DNA from: a bacterium
GTDB lineage: Bacteria; JAHJDO01
NCBI GenBank assembly: GCA_030611945.1
Contig: JAUWOV010000003.1
Coordinates: 1-42,520, forward strand
Direction: 5' to 3'
Length of the DNA: 42,520 nucleotides
In this document: positions 1-10,922 of the stretch, piece by piece
Layout of the letters: the number at the start of each line of letters is the position of its first letter
Numbering within the stretch: the first letter of the stretch is position 1
Program-made: the position numbers and the translations under genes
The notes under the pieces: model-generated
The model's input: only the letters and a program-made list of their open reading frames with translations
What the model was told of the DNA's origin: nothing
Databases searched by the model: none

Positions 1-153
1 GAGAAAGAGAGATTGATATATCCGTTAGCGCAATTGCCTCTGGAGATGGTGAAGGATGAAAACGGTTCCATAATCAGACCGTTCTTCAAGAGCAGGATAA
101 TGTGGTTGGGATTTGCCATTCCATTCACAATCAGTTCAATAGTAAGAGTTTAG
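1..153 (+). CDS. C-terminal fragment of a DUF6785-like membrane protein
   Basis: Frame 1 is open from the first base to a TAG at 151-153, giving about 50 residues with no start in the window. The text includes [11 protein letters not shown] and [15 protein letters not shown], which resembles the conserved LPLEM...LFRNRLFWIGFAIP stretch of DUF6785-type multi-spanning membrane proteins. In that family the similarity normally continues (…INGLH…), but here the frame stops a few residues later. The gene may therefore be truncated or broken just before the IS. Family assignment is from remembered motif similarity only. The fragment is too short to support a function. Confidence 0.4.
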   Translation, partial: EKERLIYPLAQLPLEMVKDENGSIIRPFFKSRIMWLGFAIPFTISSIVRV

Positions 154-511
154 TTACAAAAAGTAATGGGAAAATTTTAGGATGAGAAAATCGGACGATT
201 ATTATTTTGTTACTATTTGCGCTCATAGAGGCAGCCCTAATATCAGATAATATAGAGTTGATGCGTTCTTATGTCTACCCATTTTTATATGATTTTTGTT
301 TTTAATCTGGATGAAGAGAGGTTTCTCAGAAAAAGACTCCTGCAAAATAGGGAAATAGTGGAAGACAGGTAGGGAAACTGAGGGTAAAAAAGATAAAAAT
401 GCCAACGGAAGATAGAAAAGAAAGAATAAGAAGAATTTCAGAAGAAATTAGGCGAATTAAGGCATAGTTTGCCTGCTGTAGAATAAATTGTTCTTTGAAA
501 ATTAGTGTATG
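154..511. other. Intergenic stretch before the IS
   Basis: About 360 bases between the membrane-protein fragment and the IS transposase. The only plus-strand ORF with an ATG that looks tidy is a 22-codon one at 399-467, rich in Arg/Glu/Ile, without further support. The 60-aa minus ORF at 223-405 has no ribosome-binding site or recognisable composition. I see no clear terminator or tRNA. Confidence 0.5.
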
Positions 512-1828
512 TCAAGCGGCTCTAGGCAAAACAGAATGGTTAGCAAAAGTGCGATAGCATCTGATTTTCTCAGGCTGTTTCAAGAGAAGCGCAGCAGCGT
601 ATGCAACCAGACTCAAAGAAAGATGAGCAATAGTCATCTGATTCTGAACAGAACGGAGTTTGTAATGAGTGGTTTGTTCAGCTTCTCTGTCACCAAGACG
701 AGCAAAGTATCGCTCAACTTCAGTGCGAAGATTATAAGTATCTTTAAACAGCTTTGTGTCACGCGGCACTTGAGAGCGAGCGTCGTCAGTCAAGTCTAAA
801 TATTTAGTGCATCCGTAAGCTTTGTCTTGAGAGAATTTAGAATGAGAGATTGGACAACCTTTCGGATATTTTTTGGCTACTTTAGGATTAGTTTTAATAG
901 GACAGCGGAACTTGATTCTTGTTCTGGGTCCCTCTGTCCAGATGCCGTCGGATTTCATTTCTAGTCCAGCATCACATAAAGGGCAGCCATGAGAACCAAA
1001 TGTTTTTGGTTCCTGCTGATTTCTGGGATTAATTGGGATAAAAGCTTGGCACTTTAATTCATTAACAATAAAGTTATAAAGCTCTCTTTGATCATATGCA
1101 GCGTCAGCAATAAAGATAGAACCTTTTTTAAAGCCAAAAACACGTTTGAGTTTTCTAATAAGTCTTTTTGCTACTTTTGCGTCTGGAACATTGTTGGGAA
1201 GAGTAAGTTCAACAAGAGAGATACCTTCTTTGGATACAATGACATGAGTGCGGTATCCCCAGAAAAAGACAAGGTTATCTTTCTTGCCATGGATTTCCTG
1301 ACAGGAATAATAACCTAGAGTTGCAGAAAGATTACGTTTAGGTTTTTTGCGCTTATTCCTTGTATTACGATTTGGATTTTTGAAATTATTTTCTCTGGTA
1401 GCAGCCATAACAGGTTTGGAATCAAGTATGAATTTATCAAGAGAAAGAACTTTTTCTTTGACAAGTCCACGATTGAGTTGGGTATAAGGATGTTCAAGTA
1501 TAGAATTAGGAGTTTTTCTAAGAAAGCGATAGAACTGTGTTTCATCAGGAAGGTTATGCATGTTGAAGCCGCACATTTCAATAAGGGTTGGATGGGAATC
1601 AAGAAATTCAATAAGACCTGGAATAGTTTCAATTCGTTCAAGATGTTTGACAATAAAGGCTCTGAGCATGGCATGACGAGAATAGCCTGTACGGCCAACA
1701 CCGTAATTTTTATCAGGCATATTAGGTAGATCAAGAGCCTTAAAGAGCAGATAATATTTTCTGTAGAAGTTTGATGTTTGAATTAATAGTTGAAAATCAC
1801 AGAAGAGAGAAAGTTGAAAGTTTTGCAT
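512..1828 (-). CDS. DDE transposase of an IS4/IS1182-type element
   Basis: A 438-aa transposase of the IS4-like DDE superfamily that would cut and join the ends of its own IS. The three acidic positions are visible: Asp in LDSKPVMAAT, Asp in IFIADAAYDQR, and Glu in YNLRTEVERYFARLG. The last has the Y-(2)-R-(3)-E-(6) spacing typical of the group. Two Cys/Pro-rich segments (GCPLCDAG, RCPIK…KGCPI) lie between the second Asp and the Glu. The start is moved from 1870 to the ATG at 1828 because AAAAAGGAAAAG sits just before it. The frame is full length, so the copy may be active. A strong promoter lies upstream. I could not define its terminal inverted repeats by eye. Confidence 0.88.
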   Translation of the reverse strand: MQNFQLSLFCDFQLLIQTSNFYRKYYLLFKALDLPNMPDKNYGVGRTGYSRHAMLRAFIVKHLERIETIPGLIEFLDSHPTLIEMCGFNMHNLPDETQFYRFLRKTPNSILEHPYTQLNRGLVKEKVLSLDKFILDSKPVMAATRENNFKNPNRNTRNKRKKPKRNLSATLGYYSCQEIHGKKDNLVFFWGYRTHVIVSKEGISLVELTLPNNVPDAKVAKRLIRKLKRVFGFKKGSIFIADAAYDQRELYNFIVNELKCQAFIPINPRNQQEPKTFGSHGCPLCDAGLEMKSDGIWTEGPRTRIKFRCPIKTNPKVAKKYPKGCPISHSKFSQDKAYGCTKYLDLTDDARSQVPRDTKLFKDTYNLRTEVERYFARLGDREAEQTTHYKLRSVQNQMTIAHLSLSLVAYAAALLLKQPEKIRCYRTFANHSVLPRAA

Positions 1829-1878
1829 GACTTTTCCTTTTTGTTTTGATTGTAACTTATTATTTAACAACTGGTTAC

Positions 1879-1906
1879 ATTATATCAAGGCTGGAGGAAA
1901 AGTCAA
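1879..1906 (-). promoter_or_regulatory. Sigma70-type promoter of the IS transposase
   Basis: On the minus strand TTGACT (1906-1901) is followed after 16 bases by a perfect TATAAT (1884-1879). This lies about 50 bases upstream of the transposase ATG. Sequence match only. Confidence 0.65.
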
Positions 1907-1994
1907 GAAATTAATGTTTGCAACTTTCTGTGTAACAGTGAGTTGTGAATTTTGCAGTAGTCATATATGCTAATGCGAAAGGAGAAATAAAGAG

Positions 1995-3155
1995 ATGGGT
2001 ATGTGGATTGGGAGAGGAAGAAAAGCGCGAAGATCCTATGGATTTGATGAAATAGCGCTTGTGCCGGGAAATTTAACTGTTAATCCAAACGATGTGGATA
2101 TTAATTGTGAGATAGGAAATATAAAACTGAGTATTCCTATCATGGCAGCTGCAATGGATGGTGTAGTTGATCCAAAGCTTGCAATTGAGATGTCCAGACT
2201 CGGCGGACTTGCTGTCATGAATCTGGAAGGCATTCAGACAAGATATGACAATCCTGAATCAATCCTAAAGGATATTGCAAAAGCAACACCCGAAAAAGCC
2301 ACAAAACTCGTTCAGGGCATTTATGACAAACCTATAAAAGAAGATTTAATCGTTAAAAGAATAAAAGAAATAAAAAAAGCAAAAGCATTATGCGCAGTAT
2401 CATCTATTCCCCAGAAAGCCGAACGCTTTGGAAAGCTGGCAGAAGAAGCAGGAGCAGATATGTTTGTTGTGCAGGCAACAGTTATATCAATAAAACATAT
2501 ATCCAGTGAATATAAAACAGTTGATTTCACGCGGCTCTGCAGGAATATGAAAATCCCCGTAATAATAGGCAATTGTGTTACTTACTCTATGGCTCTTGAA
2601 CTTATGGCTACGGGCGCAGCAGGAATCTTTGTTGGAATAGGCCCGGGAGCGGCATGTACTACACGAGGAGTGCTGGGAATAGGCGTTCCTCAGGTTACTG
2701 CTACATGCGACTGTGCTGCCGCAAGAGACTTTTATTATAAGCAGACAGGAAAATATGTTTCTATTATCACTGACGGAGGCATGTCTTTAGGCGGAGATAT
2801 TGCTAAGGCATTTGCATGCGGCGCAGACGCGGTGATGATCGGTTCTGCCATGGCGCGCGCAAAAGAAGCCCCGGGAGGAGGATTTCACTGGGGTATGGCA
2901 ACTCCTCATGCTAATCTGCCAAGAGGCACAAGAATAAAAGTAGGAACAGCAGGTTCCCTCAAACAGATACTTCTTGGTCCTGCAGAACTGGATGATGGCT
3001 CACAAAATCTTGCAGGCGCCCTAAAGACTTCAATGGGTAATCTCGGCGCAAGAAATATAAAAGAAATGCAGTTAACAGAAATCATTATCGCTCCTTCCAT
3101 AAAGACTGAAGGAAAAGTCTTTCAGGTTGCTCAGAAAATAGGTATGGGGAAATAA
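1995..3155 (+). CDS. guaB3: GuaB3-family IMP dehydrogenase-related protein
   Basis: A 386-aa TIM-barrel protein of the IMP dehydrogenase/GMP reductase superfamily in purine nucleotide metabolism. The catalytic loop GPGAACTTRGVLG (around residue 217) carries the Cys that forms the covalent intermediate with the nucleotide. It is followed by phosphate-binding glycine motifs (ITDGGMSLGGDIAKA, CGADAVMIGSAMA). The CBS pair found in GuaB is absent, and length and N-terminus (GRGRKARRSYGFDEIALVP) fit the GuaB3 subgroup. The reaction of that subgroup is less certain than that of GuaB; some members act as GMP reductases. The start ATG follows AAAGGAGAAATAAAGAG. It is probably chromosomal rather than part of the mobile element, and it is convergent with miaB. 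Confidence 0.85.
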   Translation: MGMWIGRGRKARRSYGFDEIALVPGNLTVNPNDVDINCEIGNIKLSIPIMAAAMDGVVDPKLAIEMSRLGGLAVMNLEGIQTRYDNPESILKDIAKATPEKATKLVQGIYDKPIKEDLIVKRIKEIKKAKALCAVSSIPQKAERFGKLAEEAGADMFVVQATVISIKHISSEYKTVDFTRLCRNMKIPVIIGNCVTYSMALELMATGAAGIFVGIGPGAACTTRGVLGIGVPQVTATCDCAAARDFYYKQTGKYVSIITDGGMSLGGDIAKAFACGADAVMIGSAMARAKEAPGGGFHWGMATPHANLPRGTRIKVGTAGSLKQILLGPAELDDGSQNLAGALKTSMGNLGARNIKEMQLTEIIIAPSIKTEGKVFQVAQKIGMGK

Positions 3156-3159
3156 ACTA

Positions 3160-3237
3160 ATTAAAAAAATCCGAAGCACTAAATCCGAAATCCTAAACAA
3201 TATCAAATTGCCAAAATACAAATGACAAAAATAGTGT

Positions 3238-3241
<4 letters not shown>
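3160..3241. repeat. Dispersed intergenic repeat next to the miaB 3' end
   Basis: The stretch with AAATCCGAAGCACTAAATC and CCGAAATCCTAAACAATATC, followed by CAAATGACAAAAATAGTG, resembles a multicopy intergenic repeat I recall from several uncultivated bacterial genomes. Only one copy is in this window, so its repeat nature is recollection, not observation. It begins just after guaB3 and runs to the stop codon of miaB, where the normal MiaB C-terminus is missing. Confidence 0.45.
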
Positions 3242-6193
<2,952 letters not shown>

Positions 6194-6197
6194 AATC

Positions 6198-6227
6198 TTA
6201 CTATACGGAATTATACATCTATGTCAA
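6198..6227 (-). promoter_or_regulatory. Possible promoter of the excisionase/recombinase pair
   Basis: Minus strand TTGACA (6227-6222), 18 bases, TAGTAA (6203-6198), immediately before the excisionase ATG at 6193. A TATAAT also occurs at 6215-6210 but too close to this -35. The -35 overlaps the end of the small upstream gene. Confidence 0.35.
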
Positions 6228-6403
6228 GTTTTTTCTTTTTGAAGCAAATATTGCGCTAAAAACATTTTTGATAAAGTTTCTATCCCTTTATAAAAAGAAT
6301 TTCTTGCTTCTTCCAGTTCTACTTCTGTTAATCCTTGTTCCTGAAGTATTATTTCTAATGCTTCCCAACCGCGCTTATTCTTTCTGTTTTCTTTCTTTTC
6401 CAA
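6224..6403 (-). CDS. Small hypothetical protein with TTG start
   Basis: A 59-aa frame missed by the ORF track because it starts with TTG. It is preceded by GAGGGCGGT about 7 bases upstream and lies 27 bases after the next upstream gene, in the same operon orientation. The protein is basic at the N-terminus and then helical: WEALEIILQEQGLTEVELEEA, SFYKGIETLSKMFLAQYLLQ. No family recognised. The three-base phase is clean and the spacing fits an operon member. Confidence 0.6.
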   Translation of the reverse strand: MEKKENRKNKRGWEALEIILQEQGLTEVELEEARNSFYKGIETLSKMFLAQYLLQKEKT

Positions 6404-6430
6404 TCATAGGCACCGCCCTCTTTGCAAAAT

Positions 6431-6625
6431 TCAGCTCTTGCCTGCCCTTTCCTTTAGTAATTCTCTTACCTTGCCCTCTGCCCCGCTTATACCCATCTCA
6501 TCAAGAATTAATTTTCTTAAAGGTCTAAATCTTTCTGGAGGAACAGATGCCTCTATATAAAGCAATATGCGATTTTTTGCCTCGTTATATACTTTGAAGA
6601 TTTTTTCCGGCAGATTATTCTCCAT
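6431..6625 (-). CDS. Small hypothetical protein
   Basis: 64 aa, mostly helical and charged (IFKVYNEAKNRILLYIEASV, PERFRPLRKLILDEMG, KVRELLKERAGKS). Not recognised. It sits near the downstream end of the long leftward operon, 84 bases after the 236-aa acidic protein gene and before the TTG-start small gene. The plus-strand ORF at 6268-6528 is its shadow. Confidence 0.6.
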   Translation of the reverse strand: MENNLPEKIFKVYNEAKNRILLYIEASVPPERFRPLRKLILDEMGISGAEGKVRELLKERAGKS

Positions 6626-6709
6626 TATCTTTGCCTTTAAGCTAAATTAATTTTTAAATACTTATTGCTATTTTCCCTTATAACTGACTGTTGATCTTAG
6701 GTGTTTCAT

Positions 6710-7420
6710 CTATTTCTCTTCTTCTTCACTTTCACATTCATCTTTATTGTTTCCAAAAGGCAATTCTGAAGCATTTATATATTTCCATAACTCATCATGT
6801 GCTGCTAAAGCCATTGTGTCATCAAACTTTTTTCCGATATCGCCAAGTTTGTCATAGGTAATGCCTACGCCTCCAAGCCCGGATGCTGTAGATAACCTGG
6901 CTTTTTTTCTAAGCAGCGACAACCTGTCAAGTTCCGCTACTTCCGGAGATTTTCTCTTTTTTTCCACTTGCCTGTCTATCCACCCTTCCTCTGACTTTAA
7001 ATTTTCATACCTATCGTGGATTTTCCTGGCATTATCCGGAGGAGTAAGGTAACCAGCCAGAAATCTTTCCTCTTCCCATGACTCACTTTCCCCTTTTTTA
7101 ATTCTATTGGTAGCTCTTGTCATAGCCTCTCTGCTGCCCTTGATAATCTCGTGACTAGGATCATTTTCATCATAAGCTTCTGTCTCTGTTTTCTGTTTAT
7201 TGTAGACTGCATATATTCGCGGTAGATATTGCTCCAGTTCTTCATCAGACACTTCTTTTTTTTCTCTTTCTTTTTTAGCCTCTTCTGTCCATCTTACATC
7301 TGCATCATCGGCTTCAAGAGAAGATGTTGCTTCTAAATCAGTTTCTTCTTCAGACTCTGTAAATTCCTTTTCGTTTTCTTCCCGGCACTCATCAAAGCTA
7401 TCACTTTCTTCTTCTATCAC
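6710..7420 (-). CDS. Acidic hypothetical protein
   Basis: A 236-aa soluble protein with a very acidic first 80 residues (Glu/Asp/Ser-rich) and an acidic tail ending ECESEEEEK. The middle is helical: YLPRIYAVYNKQKTETEAYD, and LDRLSLLRKKARLSTASGLG, followed by a Gly-rich turn. The start is GTG at 7420, preceded by AAAAGGGG. No domain recognised. It follows the lipoprotein gene by 36 bases in the operon. The acidic ends suggest a flexible scaffold or partner protein, which is inference. Confidence 0.65.
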   Translation of the reverse strand: MIEEESDSFDECREENEKEFTESEEETDLEATSSLEADDADVRWTEEAKKEREKKEVSDEELEQYLPRIYAVYNKQKTETEAYDENDPSHEIIKGSREAMTRATNRIKKGESESWEEERFLAGYLTPPDNARKIHDRYENLKSEEGWIDRQVEKKRKSPEVAELDRLSLLRKKARLSTASGLGGVGITYDKLGDIGKKFDDTMALAAHDELWKYINASELPFGNNKDECESEEEEK

Positions 7421-7456
7421 TTTTTCAGCCCCTTTTAATCCAATATTTTCGCATTT

Positions 7457-7987
7457 TTACATCTCAGCTTTTTTAAATAATCGTATGACTTCCGGAGTGA
7501 ATATATATGGGTCTATTTCCTTTTCCTTAACACCGAGCCTTTTTGCTCTCTTAAACATAGCTTTTGCATCTCTGTCTAAATTTCCAGTGAGATATAAAAT
7601 TGAGCCTAAATAGAGACAAGCGTTTCCTGCTTCTATTCTTTTTAAATCCCCTGAAGTGATAGATTTTATTAAATAATCTTTTGAGCTTTTATAATCAAAA
7701 CCCCTGTATGCTGTTAGCCCTCTTTCCAGATAAACATGCCCATTAATTCTTGGAATGGTATTTGCATAATTTTTAACCTGTCTGGGCTTAGTTGATGGGC
7801 TTTCAACGGGTTTCATATTAACTACATCGTCCAGGATGTCAAAAACGGTTTCTGGTATAGTAAAAACAACTTCAGCAAAGTCATACAGTCCACGGGCAAA
7901 ATCACCTGAAGAGAATCTCGTATGAGCGCAGCCTGTGCTGCTGACAATAATCATGCTCAGCAGAATAATATTGATTTTTTTCTTCAT
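7457..7987 (-). CDS. Lipoprotein with TPR-like C-terminal helices
   Basis: A 176-aa predicted lipoprotein. The N-terminus has a Lys-rich start, a hydrophobic core and the lipobox SSTGC (Cys at about residue 19), so it should be lipidated and anchored in a membrane. A linker follows, then helices that resemble tetratricopeptide repeats (GHVYLERGLTAYRGFDYKSS, ACLYLGSILYLTGNLDRDA, MFKRAKRLGV). It follows the PEGA-like membrane protein by 13 bases with TGGTGAG as ribosome-binding site. In context it may be the envelope part of the same complex as the RDD and PEGA-like proteins. Confidence 0.72.
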   Translation of the reverse strand: MKKKINIILLSMIIVSSTGCAHTRFSSGDFARGLYDFAEVVFTIPETVFDILDDVVNMKPVESPSTKPRQVKNYANTIPRINGHVYLERGLTAYRGFDYKSSKDYLIKSITSGDLKRIEAGNACLYLGSILYLTGNLDRDAKAMFKRAKRLGVKEKEIDPYIFTPEVIRLFKKAEM

Positions 7988-8000
7988 AATAATCTCACCA

Positions 8001-8549
8001 CTAATTTAGCTTTTTAATTTGGTATTTACCTGTTTCACAATTAGCCATGACTTGATATTTTGTTCCACCAGTAAAATCATAGACAATTTCTACTTTTCTT
8101 AGCTGTGGATTAATAGGAGCAACTACTATTCTTCGCTTACCTGGCCTGACTTTTATTATATCTCGGGCTGGAGTATTAATTTTTCTTCTGCCAATCTTGG
8201 TAGAGCCAGCAGGATAGCTTCTTAAAACAAGATAAGAATAACGTGAACTCATATTAGATACATTGTTTCTGGAGGGAACAGTTTCTGCAATAGACCTGAC
8301 TCCCTGGCGATGATGTTTTCTTGCTCGACTTTCCGCTGAACCATAGCACTTAAGCACCATCATTATTGCAAAAATTATGGCTACTACCTTAACTGGCACA
8401 GGAACATTTTCAAGCCCATTATATGCCGGTGCTGGCTGCCTATGAACATGGTAATGCGGTTGCTCATATTGTATATCTGCGTCCCTATAACCAGCATCAT
8501 GTCTTCTTGCGCCTCTAGGATTTACAGGAATTGGATCTGGTATGGCCAT
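8001..8549 (-). CDS. Membrane protein with PEGA-like C-terminal domain
   Basis: 182 aa from the ATG at 8549, which has TAGGAGTGATA before it; the longer start at 8570 lacks this. The N-terminal 50 residues are Pro/Arg/His-rich and look disordered. A single membrane helix (VVAIIFAIMMVLKCYG) follows, then a beta-rich domain: VLRSYPAGSTKIGRRKINTP, IIKVRPGKRRIVVAPINP, YDFTGGTKYQVMAN. The order P-(A/G) … I-G … T-P … V-x-P-G-x-x-x-(I/V) is that of PEGA domains, which occur on envelope surface proteins. It overlaps the JAB-E1 gene end by 35 bases, so translation is coupled. Confidence 0.62.
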   Translation of the reverse strand: MAIPDPIPVNPRGARRHDAGYRDADIQYEQPHYHVHRQPAPAYNGLENVPVPVKVVAIIFAIMMVLKCYGSAESRARKHHRQGVRSIAETVPSRNNVSNMSSRYSYLVLRSYPAGSTKIGRRKINTPARDIIKVRPGKRRIVVAPINPQLRKVEIVYDFTGGTKYQVMANCETGKYQIKKLN

Positions 8550-9987
8550 TATCACTCCTATCAACTCCATCTATATCAGGAATTTTCTCTTTAATCTTAC
8601 TCATTAAAGGGGCCGCATTACCCAACCCTAAAAGACCATCTTGTGAGCAAATTGGGCACTCCATATTTTCATCAGATTGATCTATCTCCACAGCATCAAG
8701 TTTCCAATCTTTAAGCTCAGTATAAATTTTAACTGGCTGGCAACCAATGCTGGAACAAAATCTCATCATCATCCAGACAGCTAAAGAAGCTACATTCATA
8801 TTAAGAAAATATACTGCTGGCCGTGGTATATCAGCGCCATGAACATAGCCAGCTTGTGATAGAGCTTCTCTGCGTTTTTCCTGCAAAAGGTCTGTAACTG
8901 CATCCCAACTAGAAAATGAGCCCATACAACTTAAACAGTATTCAGCTCCCGGGATAATTTTGAAAATTTGTCCTGATATATATTCAGTTTTATTATTTTT
9001 AACCTGTATACCAGAGCCGCAGTCAAAATATGGAATTCCATGGGCTATAGCCAGTCTATTCATAATTAATCTTGGCCCAATTCTATCAACAGAACCAAAC
9101 AAAATATCTGCCTGTTTAACAGTTTCCTGGGCTTCAGGTTGGGATATATCAGACTGAATAGCTATGACATTAAGGTCAGGATTTACATTCCATAAATACC
9201 TTTTGAGGCAGTTGACCTTTGGAGTATGGTTAAGTGCGTCAAATCTCGTTGTCCCAGGCAATCTGTTCATATTTGAAAATTCAACAATATCAGGGTCAAC
9301 TATGATTAAAGTGGAGACCGGCAATCTAGCTAGCAGCTTACAAATAACAGCTCCCAATCCTCCGACACCAACCACGGCAACTGTTAGATTGTTATATATT
9401 TTCTGAGCTTTTTCCCCAAATGCCAGAATAGTCCTTGAATAAACATCTGCGTCAAAAGTAGTATTTTTAAGTGGAGAAGATGCCGGAATAATCATGTGCA
9501 TTTGTTCAGAGCTAAGCACCTTAATAATATCTACAGGCTGAACACCCTTGCAATTACTGGAGCAAATTCTGGCATCAAGTTTAGTAAAATCAGTGTTAGT
9601 TACAATACTAACAGCAGTTAATCCCTTAAATGTGCGCATGAGATAAGGGAATAATTTTTCTAGGTCATTCCCATCATCAATAAAACTGAAACAAGGAGAG
9701 ATGCTATTTACATGAGAATGGATCTTTATAAGATCTCTCTGTTCTGCAAGGCATTTAAGATAAATTTTTGTCATGAAATCTTTTGTTGGAGAGACAATAT
9801 ATGGGGAGCGTTTTCTGTAATCTTTTGGACCAGCTATCATAAGGTCTTTAACAATCAATCGATTATGATATGAGCTTGAGCTTCTTTCGGCAAATGCAAA
9901 AGCAAGGCTCTCTAAAGAAGATTCAGTTGAAAAAGCTTCCCGAAGTTTTTTGCATTCCTTTTCAAAAAATAAGATTTCTTTTTTCAT
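8515..9987 (-). CDS. JAB-E1 fusion: JAMM peptidase plus ThiF/E1-like ubiquitin-activating domain
   Basis: A 490-aa two-domain enzyme of prokaryotic ubiquitin-like systems. Residues 1-170 form a JAB/JAMM metalloprotease-like domain with KIHSHVNSISPCFSFIDDGND: His90, His92, Ser101 and Asp104 match the zinc-binding HxH…SxxD signature. Residues 185-450 form a ThiF/MoeB-type adenylating domain with the nucleotide loop VVGVGGLGAVI (207-212), IIVDPDIVEFSNMNR and FDCGSG. Two CxxC pairs (CLSC 351-354, CPIC 444-447) would bind structural zinc. By family knowledge the E1 half adenylates the Ubl C-terminus and the JAB half cleaves Ubl from precursors or targets. Which Cys carries a thioester is not clear; Cys323, Cys411 and Cys416 are candidates. 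Start ATG has GAGGTGAC. It directly follows the E2-like and Ubl genes. Confidence 0.85.
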   Translation of the reverse strand: MKKEILFFEKECKKLREAFSTESSLESLAFAFAERSSSSYHNRLIVKDLMIAGPKDYRKRSPYIVSPTKDFMTKIYLKCLAEQRDLIKIHSHVNSISPCFSFIDDGNDLEKLFPYLMRTFKGLTAVSIVTNTDFTKLDARICSSNCKGVQPVDIIKVLSSEQMHMIIPASSPLKNTTFDADVYSRTILAFGEKAQKIYNNLTVAVVGVGGLGAVICKLLARLPVSTLIIVDPDIVEFSNMNRLPGTTRFDALNHTPKVNCLKRYLWNVNPDLNVIAIQSDISQPEAQETVKQADILFGSVDRIGPRLIMNRLAIAHGIPYFDCGSGIQVKNNKTEYISGQIFKIIPGAEYCLSCMGSFSSWDAVTDLLQEKRREALSQAGYVHGADIPRPAVYFLNMNVASLAVWMMMRFCSSIGCQPVKIYTELKDWKLDAVEIDQSDENMECPICSQDGLLGLGNAAPLMSKIKEKIPDIDGVDRSDNGHTRSNSCKS

Positions 9988-9996
9988 TTTGTCACC

Positions 9997-10425
9997 TCAT
10001 TTTGCAAAACGATTCATTCGCTGGTAAATAATATCAATCACTGTTAGTAAATTATCTCCAGAAATTACGTCCCTTCTGGGGTTCCATGTCTTAATATGAA
10101 TAGAAAGGTAAGCATAATTCTTATCTTCAAGATCATTAACACCGTCAGATTCAAAATAGTGTTCAGGTGTTCTCCCTGATGTAGTTCTTAACCGTTTGTC
10201 CACATAAAAACCATATGGCGCGGTCTCAAATCCGCTATCCAGCCCGGGCATTCTTATTAAAAGGTTGGAATAGGAAGGACGCCACCCTTTTGGCAAATTA
10301 AAATCCTTGATAAAAACCCAGGTATAAGTACTCTTGTCATATTTAATAAACTTGTCAGAAAAAACTCTTTGGACAAGTTCAATATTCTCGTGATACCACT
10401 TTCTTATAATATTATACGTAGCCAT
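9997..10425 (-). CDS. Prok-E2_E-like protein without cysteine
   Basis: A 142-aa protein matching the prokaryotic E2 family E pattern: FNLPKGWRPSYSNLLIRMPG (the P-x-GW…L-I-R-x-P strand), APYGFYVDKRLRTTSGRTPE, and YLSIHIKTWNPRRDVISGDN near the end. The H-x-x-x-W-x-P…D element is kept. The translation contains no cysteine at all, so it cannot form a ubiquitin thioester like classical E2 enzymes. It may bind the Ubl, act with a His, or be a structural remnant. It lies between the Ubl gene and the JAB-E1 gene; its stop is 9 bases before the JAB-E1 start. The ribosome-binding site AAAGGAGGGCATAAA is strong. Confidence 0.72.
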   Translation of the reverse strand: MATYNIIRKWYHENIELVQRVFSDKFIKYDKSTYTWVFIKDFNLPKGWRPSYSNLLIRMPGLDSGFETAPYGFYVDKRLRTTSGRTPEHYFESDGVNDLEDKNYAYLSIHIKTWNPRRDVISGDNLLTVIDIIYQRMNRFAK

Positions 10426-10443
10426 TTTATGCCCTCCTTTAGA

Positions 10444-10471
10444 AAGGGAGAGAAGACATACTCTCTCCCTT
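10444..10471 (-). promoter_or_regulatory. Perfect hairpin between the Ubl and E2-like genes
   Basis: AAGGGAGAGA at 10444-10453 and TCTCTCCCTT at 10462-10471 form a 10-bp perfect stem with an 8-base loop. It stands in the 62-base gap between the Ubl stop and the E2-like ribosome-binding site. No U-run follows on the minus strand, so a processing or stability element, or partial attenuation, is more likely than a terminator. Confidence 0.55.
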
Positions 10472-10487
10472 CCTCTATAAATTGAAA

Positions 10488-10715
10488 TTATCTACCGTCT
10501 TCCACAACTGGCTGGGTTTCAAATCTTTCTCCTGGTTGGACTTGGATTCTCGCATTTTTGTAAATAAGTTTGTTAGTGCCGTCAGGATTTACCCGAACCA
10601 AATCTTTACCAGAACCCTGATTTATGGCGTTTAAGATTCCTCCCCCAGTTATTGTAGAAGGTACTGTGACTGAACGACCAGCAACATTGATGGTTCTTGT
10701 AACGTCTTTTCCCAT
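10488..10715 (-). CDS. Ubiquitin-like protein (Multi_ubiq/BilA-type single unit)
   Basis: A 75-aa predicted beta-grasp protein. The pattern TRTINVAGRSVTVPSTITGG, ILNAINQGSGKDLVRVNPDG, KNARIQVQPGERFETQP follows the Multi_ubiq-type repeat (short strand pair, ITG-x-x-I helix, late strand ending G-x-x-F). The order Ubl, E2-like, JAB-E1 downstream supports the call. The C-terminus is …VVEDGR, without a terminal diglycine, so the residue to be activated is uncertain: Arg75 directly, or Gly74 after trimming. The ribosome-binding site is AGAGGTGAG. The gene is the first of the three Ubl genes, following a 27-aa membrane peptide. Confidence 0.7.
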   Translation of the reverse strand: MGKDVTRTINVAGRSVTVPSTITGGGILNAINQGSGKDLVRVNPDGTNKLIYKNARIQVQPGERFETQPVVEDGR

Positions 10716-10822
10716 TTTTACTCACCTCTCTTTCCGCAGCCAAGATGTTTTGTTTTAAACATCTTTCACTACTTGCCTTTTAGATAAGGCCTTTTTATAT
10801 AACTTAATAGCTCTTTGAAATC

Positions 10823-10906
10823 CTATCTCTTTAGAAGCTTAATAACCCCTACAAGAGCGATTAACAGCAAAGCAAGCTTTGTAATCTGAAAAATTTCAGG
10901 ACTCAT
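10823..10906 (-). CDS. 27-aa single-span membrane peptide
   Basis: Too short for the ORF track. ATG at 10906 preceded by AGAGGATAAAGAT. The peptide is one hydrophobic helix, LALLLIALVGVIKLL, with a Lys/Arg end. It lies 16 bases after the RDD protein gene and before the Ubl gene, in the same direction. Function unknown; perhaps a small subunit of the membrane complex. Confidence 0.55.
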   Translation of the reverse strand: MSPEIFQITKLALLLIALVGVIKLLKR

Positions 10907-10922
10907 ATCTTTATCCTCTATA

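Noticed and set aside
1088-1729. Plus-strand ORFs (76 and 83 aa) and a second minus ORF inside the IS
   Set aside because: They are shadows of the transposase frame; no IS-encoded second protein is needed for this family.
470-1990. Terminal inverted repeats of the first IS
   Set aside because: Candidate ends around 470-510 and 1900-1990 share only scattered matches, so the IS boundaries were not called.
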